A program made the translations under genes and the position numbers. From the NCBI GenBank assembly GCA_963682025.1, contig OY821517.1, positions 299,859,344 to 299,923,343 on the forward strand: a stretch of 64,000 nucleotides of DNA. Direction: 5' to 3'. This document shows positions 59,010-64,000 of this stretch, piece after piece. Each line of letters opens with the position of its first letter. Positions within the stretch are counted from its first letter, which is position 1. The notes under the pieces were generated by a model. The model was not told the origin of the DNA. It searched no databases and was given only the letters and a program-made list of their open reading frames with translations. Origin of the DNA: Cordilura impudica (taxonomy: Eukaryota > Arthropoda > Insecta > Diptera > Scathophagidae).

Positions 59010-59182
59010 AGGTTATTACATATCATAATTTTTTCACCAAACAATCATAAGTCACACCGATTTGTCTTAATATTCACATCTTACGCGTAAGATGTTACGC
59101 TCACATATTACGCTGTTTTTGTGATTGTATTGTGAAATAGAAATTTAGCCCCCTGCGCGTATAGATGTTTACACATCAAAAA
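59010..59182 (+). repeat. Repeat H copy 2
   Basis: Direct copy of H1 with about 40 extra bases, including the perfect 20-bp palindrome acatcttacg/cgtaagatgt at 59076-59095. The roughly 280 bp between the copies may be a unique core flanked by direct repeats. Confidence 0.6.
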
Positions 59183-59357
59183 ATAATAAAATTTTTCAAA
59201 TAGTAACTAATTCTTTCTATAGAAGACACGATCATTGTTTTTTTTTTGTAACAAGAAAAAGAAATAACTTTAAATTTAATTGGTATTCGAAATTAAAATT
59301 TAATACCGACAACTATTTTAAAGTGGTAGCCATGTCCAATATTGATTGTAATATTGA

Positions 59358-59386
59358 GCCGAATTTCACACTCTTACTTGTTTTTA
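59358..59386 (+). mobile_element. Solo family C-like 3' terminus
   Basis: gagccgaatttcacactcttacttgtttt, an almost exact match to the last about 30 bp of family C copies. No upstream body was recognised. Confidence 0.5.
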
Positions 59387-60820
59387 TTGATATACACTTA
59401 AAAAGTTCCACCAAATACGGGCGCTTTTCGTTTTATTCAAATTTAGCGCCTTTTACCGCTTTTTGCGGTACTGTTTTGCGTTTTTCCTTTAGAAAACTTT
59501 GGTATTGCAGCTTCATAGTGAACTAAATTCAACAATAACTAAACAACATAATTTCTTTACTTGTTTAATATTTTTAAGGAATACAAAAACAATAACTATC
59601 CTGCAAATCGAGTGTCAATATGCTGTATTTAATTTTAGTTTCATGAACTCTTTATGATTTGTTGCTAACAAAAAAAAAAAAAGTTTTATTGATACAAAGA
59701 AACCATTTTAAAAACTTTAAATACAGACGGTGGGCTTTATTAAAACTAAAAAATTCTCACAGCATGGACTTTATTCCCATAAATAAATACAAAAGACCAG
59801 ATATAACCCAAGAATAAATAATAAATACAACACTATTGTTTAAGAATTCATACAATGTATCCATCCATATTTGAGGAAAAAAAAAAACAAGAATAGAATC
59901 TAAAACAAAACACAATCAACGGCCTTAGTCATCATCATCTCTATTCCAAAAACAATTGATTTCAATTGTATGAATATTTCTTTTTATGTTGTTTTTTGTT
60001 GTTTTATTTTTTCCTTTTAATTTTCAAAGTGATCAAACTTCTAACGAACCAAAGCCATTTGCTAACCAATTCAAATTCATTCATTAAAAGTTGACAATAC
60101 GATTTTTTTTAAACGAACAACAAAAGATACAACAAGAAAAAACTTTTGTGATTTTAAAGCAACAACAAGAAATATGCGCTGGTAGTTTATTCATTTTCAA
60201 TTATTATAAATCAATCAACAAGAAGTCTATAAGTATTTTTTATTTTTTTTTTGTATTTCATTTTTATAACAATTCTTCTTTGTACTGTAGTTCAAAGAAT
60301 TATTCATACCAGAGAAATAACAGATTGTATAAGAAAAAAGTTCAAATGAAAAAAAAAATTTAGAATTTTAAAATTAAAATAAATTTATTTATACTCGTGC
60401 TCTTTGTTGTTGTATCAAATAACCAGCCAGTACTCGTATCTATAGCTTGTTGTTAGTCTGAGTAACAGCTGAACAGAGAGACAGACAGACAGACAGACTG
60501 ACTCTTTGACTGGTCGCCTGAGCTGTTCGGTTTGCTTTGCGTTAAGCCTTCCTGAATATTGAGCAGTGTAATGACTGAATTGATTAAGCAGTGTTTTGTT
60601 TTTAGTTTTTGTGAATAAAGTTCAGTTTAGTTTCAAGAACTTTTAAAGAAATAATTGTCTGTCTGTCTGTTTGAATTCGAGCTTTGTATTCGTTAAGTTA
60701 CGAGTACAACAAACGTTATCAAGAGCTATTTGAAATTTAAATTTTATACAAATTTTTTTTTCATTTTTTCAAGAAATCTGTATTTGATTAAAGGATAAAA
60801 GAGAAGTTAAAACTCTTTTA
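59387..60820. other. Possibly single-copy DNA
   Basis: No repeat or coding signature was recognised. At 60400-60760 the sequence becomes more complex, with a cagacagacagacagac tract (about 60480-60496) and tctgtctgtctgt tract (60659-60671). It could be host promoter, UTR or intron sequence; there is no splice or start evidence to say. Confidence 0.3.
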
Positions 60821-60828
60821 ATTAATAC

Positions 60829-61551
60829 CAGAGTTCAGAAAAAAACACACACTGAATAAAAAACTCGTACATATATGTAAACAAACATAACTTAGACCAA
60901 CACACACATATTTTTATTTTCATATCAATTATGTTTGTTTTTAAATTTTCTTCGGTGCCCAACACAACCACGACTGTGTTCGTTTTAATATTTCGTTATT
61001 TACACGAACATTTTTCTATCACGTACTTTTTTTTTCAATCACACATAAAGCACACATTTTTGAGTGTTGCTTTATTTGAAGTTGATGTTCTGGTACGTGT
61101 AGTGAAAAAAAAACACAGAACATGTAAAATAAACAGGTTCGAGTTCAGTTATATTTTAAACACGACTTAAAATATAACTGAACTCGAACCTGTTTACTGT
61201 ACATGTTCTGTTGTTTCTTACTACACGAGCCACAACACGACTTAAAATATAACTGAACTCGAACCTGTTTATTTTACATGTTCTGTGTTTTTTTTCACTA
61301 CACGAACCAGAACATCAACTTCAAATAAAGCAACACTCAAAAATGTGTGCTTTATGTGTGATTGAAGCAAAAAGTATGTGATACAAAAATGTTCGTGTAA
61401 ATAACGAAATATTAAAACGAACACAGTCATGGTTGTGTTGGGTACCGTAGAAAATTTTGAAACGCACATAATTGATATGAAAATAAAGATATGTGTTGGC
61501 TGCTTTTGAACAGAACATTGTGTGTTTCGTGTGTGTATTTTCTGAACCTTG
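60829..61551. mobile_element. hAT-type foldback element, copy 2 (723 bp)
   Basis: Almost identical in its outer arms to copy 1 at 27.9 kb. A perfect 8-bp duplication ATTAATAC flanks it (60821-60828 and 61552-61559). Its left arm lacks one central unit of about 75 bp that copy 1 has, so the arms are unequal. No coding capacity. Confidence 0.85.
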
Positions 61552-61559
61552 ATTAATAC

Positions 61560-62417
61560 ACTGAAGTTTTGACTTTTTTAATTTCTGCCAAATATGCGAT
61601 TTGCTTGGATTTTGGTTTTACCTATCCATTGTTCGGACATATACATATATTTCTTTCAGTGTATGGTTGTTTGAAATTATGGCATTTACTGTTTGTATAA
61701 GACATCATTAAACACAATACATAAAATATTCTATCTTTTTTCTTTTTCTTCTTCTTGTATTTATTTATTTACACAATAGACGTGTTTTTAGATGTGTGAG
61801 GTCCGGTCCATTGATTATATTGTTCGAAAATGCTAAAAAAAAAGTATCGCATTGTTAAAATATACAAATAGTTTAGTTTATAAGTAAGTATTTCCTTTAG
61901 GTAATACTTTTGTTTGGTTAGCATAATTTCCATATTGATTGGAAAACACAGCAGTTTTGGCCATTAACAATTTAAAGACTGTTGTGTCTTTATGAAGCAA
62001 CACTTTAGTCAATTCTGTTTGTATATTGAATTTCTTTCAGACCAAACAGAAAAATGTAAAGTATTTAAAAATGTTCTTGAAACATTTTAATTATATTTTC
62101 AATGGAACTGTTTTCTGAAGTCATAAGAGGCGTTGCAAGAGATAAAAGGAGCAATAGCAGAATGATGAATATCGGTAAACGTTTTTCTCAAAATAAAATG
62201 ATGTAAATTATGTAAGTCGATTCCGAGCTGAAAATGTTGTCTTTAAGATCATGTCATAATCTAGTGGTATAGGGTATAAAGAATTGACACTCAGAAGCAT
62301 GGTCACAGTGTCGGAATCGTATTATGGAGTTTCCTCTAGTCGATCTTGCAAACTGTAAACGTTGAAAAAGATAATTTGGTTCCCTAGTCATAATAATCTT
62401 GAGTAGATATATGAGAT
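61560..62417. other. Unassigned DNA with a short family A trace
   Basis: Nothing recognised except tagtggtatagggtataaa (62262-62280), a reversed scrap of the family A 5' end. Confidence 0.35.
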
Positions 62418-63209
62418 TTTTATACCACTATGTGGTTTGGGTATAATGACTTTGTGCTGCTCTTTGTAACAACCAAAAATATTTGACCTACACCCATCTT
62501 TAATTATACCGATCGAATCAGAATCACTATCTGATTCGATTTAACGATGTCCGTCTGTCCGTCCGTCGGTGTGTCCATGTAAAGCTTGTAATCAAACTGC
62601 AGGTCGCAAATATGAATATATTTTGATGAAATTTGGTATTTAATCTTTTATCGACCATGGGATGAAGGCTATTAAAATTGGTGAGAATCGGTCAATGTTC
62701 AGACCTAGCCCCCATACAAATGACCCCTATGAAATCAACATATATTGCCATAAGATCCAAATTATCATACAAATCTTAGTCAAATTGGGTTTGTGTGTAT
62801 ATATTACATCCATTAATCAGTAGTCCAAAAATGATCCCTTTTGGACAACTCTCAGTCATAGGCCCCATCTAGAGCTGCTTCCCGATCTTCACTTAAATCT
62901 ATAAAAAAAATAAAAATATTGAACTCATTCGTCTCAAATTTTGTTTGTATATATTTTTGCAAAATACAAGAGACTTTACCAAACATGATCAGGATTTGTC
63001 CATTTTTGGACCTGGTCCCCATAGAGATATAGCATCCGATTTGAACTTTTTCATATCTGCAGCCGAAAAAATTAATAAAAATCCCACTCAAATTTGGTTT
63101 ATGCTTATTTTCTATATCCAGTTAGTTGGCCCTGAGAGATAGGGCTCTAAACGCATGGTATAGGGTATCGTATAGTCGGTCTAGACCGACTATAATTTTC
63201 TTACTTGTT
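62418..63209 (+). mobile_element. Family A Helitron-like element
   Basis: Almost full-length, with GTCC tract at 62549-62566, perfect hairpin and CTTACTTGTT end. The first few 5' bases (the ccctata part) are missing. Confidence 0.8.
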
Positions 63210-63235
63210 TAACTTAAGGTAATTACAAAAGGAGA

Positions 63236-64000
63236 TGTTCAATACACGACATGAGTACTGGGACACATGATCAAATTTTCTAAGGCTGAAAATGTAGCGT
63301 ATGATGTTATTGATCCATCCATAATCCATAATCCATAATCTTTCATGTTACATCCGATAGAAAGCTCAGATGCGTATAATAGAGTCGGCAGTAGATATGT
63401 TTTCGCCAAAAGTAGTCTTACTCGTGGTGGAGTGAAGTATTGAGTGGCCCACAGGCTTCGTAGCATGCTATATATTCTCCCACATGATTGGTTAATATGA
63501 TTCGACCATGTAAGATATTTGTTAAATGTAACAGCGAGATTCCTTACCGCATCAACAATATCAATTTTTTCAAAATAATTATACACTTTGATTTCTTCGG
63601 ATTCAGCCTCAAACCATTCGCGAAAGCCCAAATAAAAATTTTCCCTAGGTCATAGTTCAATTCTTGAACTTCAGAAGCAATGGTATCCGTAGAACTACTG
63701 AGATACAACTGTACATCATCAGCATATATCTGAATATTCGAAAAGTTTATTTGAAGTGGAAGATCATTGACATATAAAGAGTATAACAGTGGACCAAGGA
63801 TGGATCACTGTGGGACACCTCTTGAGATAAGCAAAGATCGTGAAATGGATCCATCATTGGCAACAGATTGAAATCTGTTAGACAGATAGGACGACATTAA
63901 TTTAACAGAGGGCGAAGAGAAATTAAAAAATTTCGCTAGCTTGAGGCAAAGAATTGTATGGTGCACTGTGTCAAATGCTTTTGAATGGTCTAATAAGACC
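63236..64000 (-). pseudogene. LINE reverse transcriptase, partial (continues beyond window)
   Basis: Minus strand, from the right edge: LLDHSKAFDTVHHTIL (motif A), SYLSNRFQSVAND, GVPQ-stop-SILGPLLYSLYVND (motif B with an in-frame TGA at about 63810), and the catalytic QIYADDVQLYLSS (about 63700-63735). The thumb (LAVTFNKYLTWSNHINQSCG, LLLAKTYLLPTLLYASE) continues to about 63320 after a frameshift. The family is similar to the RT at 977-2203 and the remnant at 47.9-48.6 kb. Confidence 0.85.

Noticed and set aside
60400..60790. A host promoter or 5' UTR
   Set aside because: The stretch is more complex than its surroundings but has no clear TATA, initiator, start codon or splice evidence.

Overview
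The window looks like repeat-rich intergenic or intronic DNA from a dipteran fly, probably a calyptrate relative of blow flies or house flies. It is strongly AT-rich. It holds several kinds of insect non-LTR retrotransposon, BEL/Pao, mariner-type and hAT-type elements, and many short elements with the layout of fly DINE-1/Helentron-like Helitrons. The organism call is inference. I recognise no host protein-coding gene, tRNA, rRNA or CRISPR array. Nearly everything I can identify is a transposable element or its debris.

Layout. 0-16 kb: the 3' part of a Helitron-like family called C here, a LINE split by a second LINE, a solitary intact BEL/Pao gag-like ORF, a jockey-like LINE, and a second C copy split by two LINEs. 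16-20 kb: a perfect-hairpin MITE, a 0.7-kb inverted-terminal element (D), and two copies of the commonest repeat, Helitron-like family A. 20-25 kb: a mariner-type remnant, then a 2,985-bp DNA transposon (X) with about 525-bp inverted repeats around an intact 414-codon Cys-rich gene. 25-30 kb: a long LINE whose ORF1 is split by a family A element, which is itself invaded by a hAT-type foldback element. 30-36 kb: a 123-bp minisatellite, an older foldback copy, a family A copy with a doubled 3' end, and a hAT transposase pseudogene joined to a family A fragment. 36-43 kb: a TIR MITE and several decayed LINEs. 43-54 kb: two more C copies, four copies of repeat G, and a second D element. 54-58.6 kb: an internally deleted mariner-type element and a four-copy array of family A elements separated by CATTTTT-like low-complexity spacers. 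58.6-64 kb: a direct repeat pair (H), possible single-copy DNA, a second near-identical foldback copy, one more family A element, and a LINE running off the end.

How the parts relate. Families A and C share one architecture: a short 5' sequence that recurs inverted near the 3' end, a GTCC/GTCY tract, a 3' hairpin, and the terminus CTTACTTGTT. This suggests mobilisation by one Helentron-type machinery. Element X and the mariner-type element at 53.8 kb both keep a DNA-binding N-terminus and a C-terminus but have lost internal catalytic sequence, a form that can act as a transposition repressor. Target duplications and reading frames that resume across insertions give a readable nesting order: LINE, then Helitron-like element, then hAT element.
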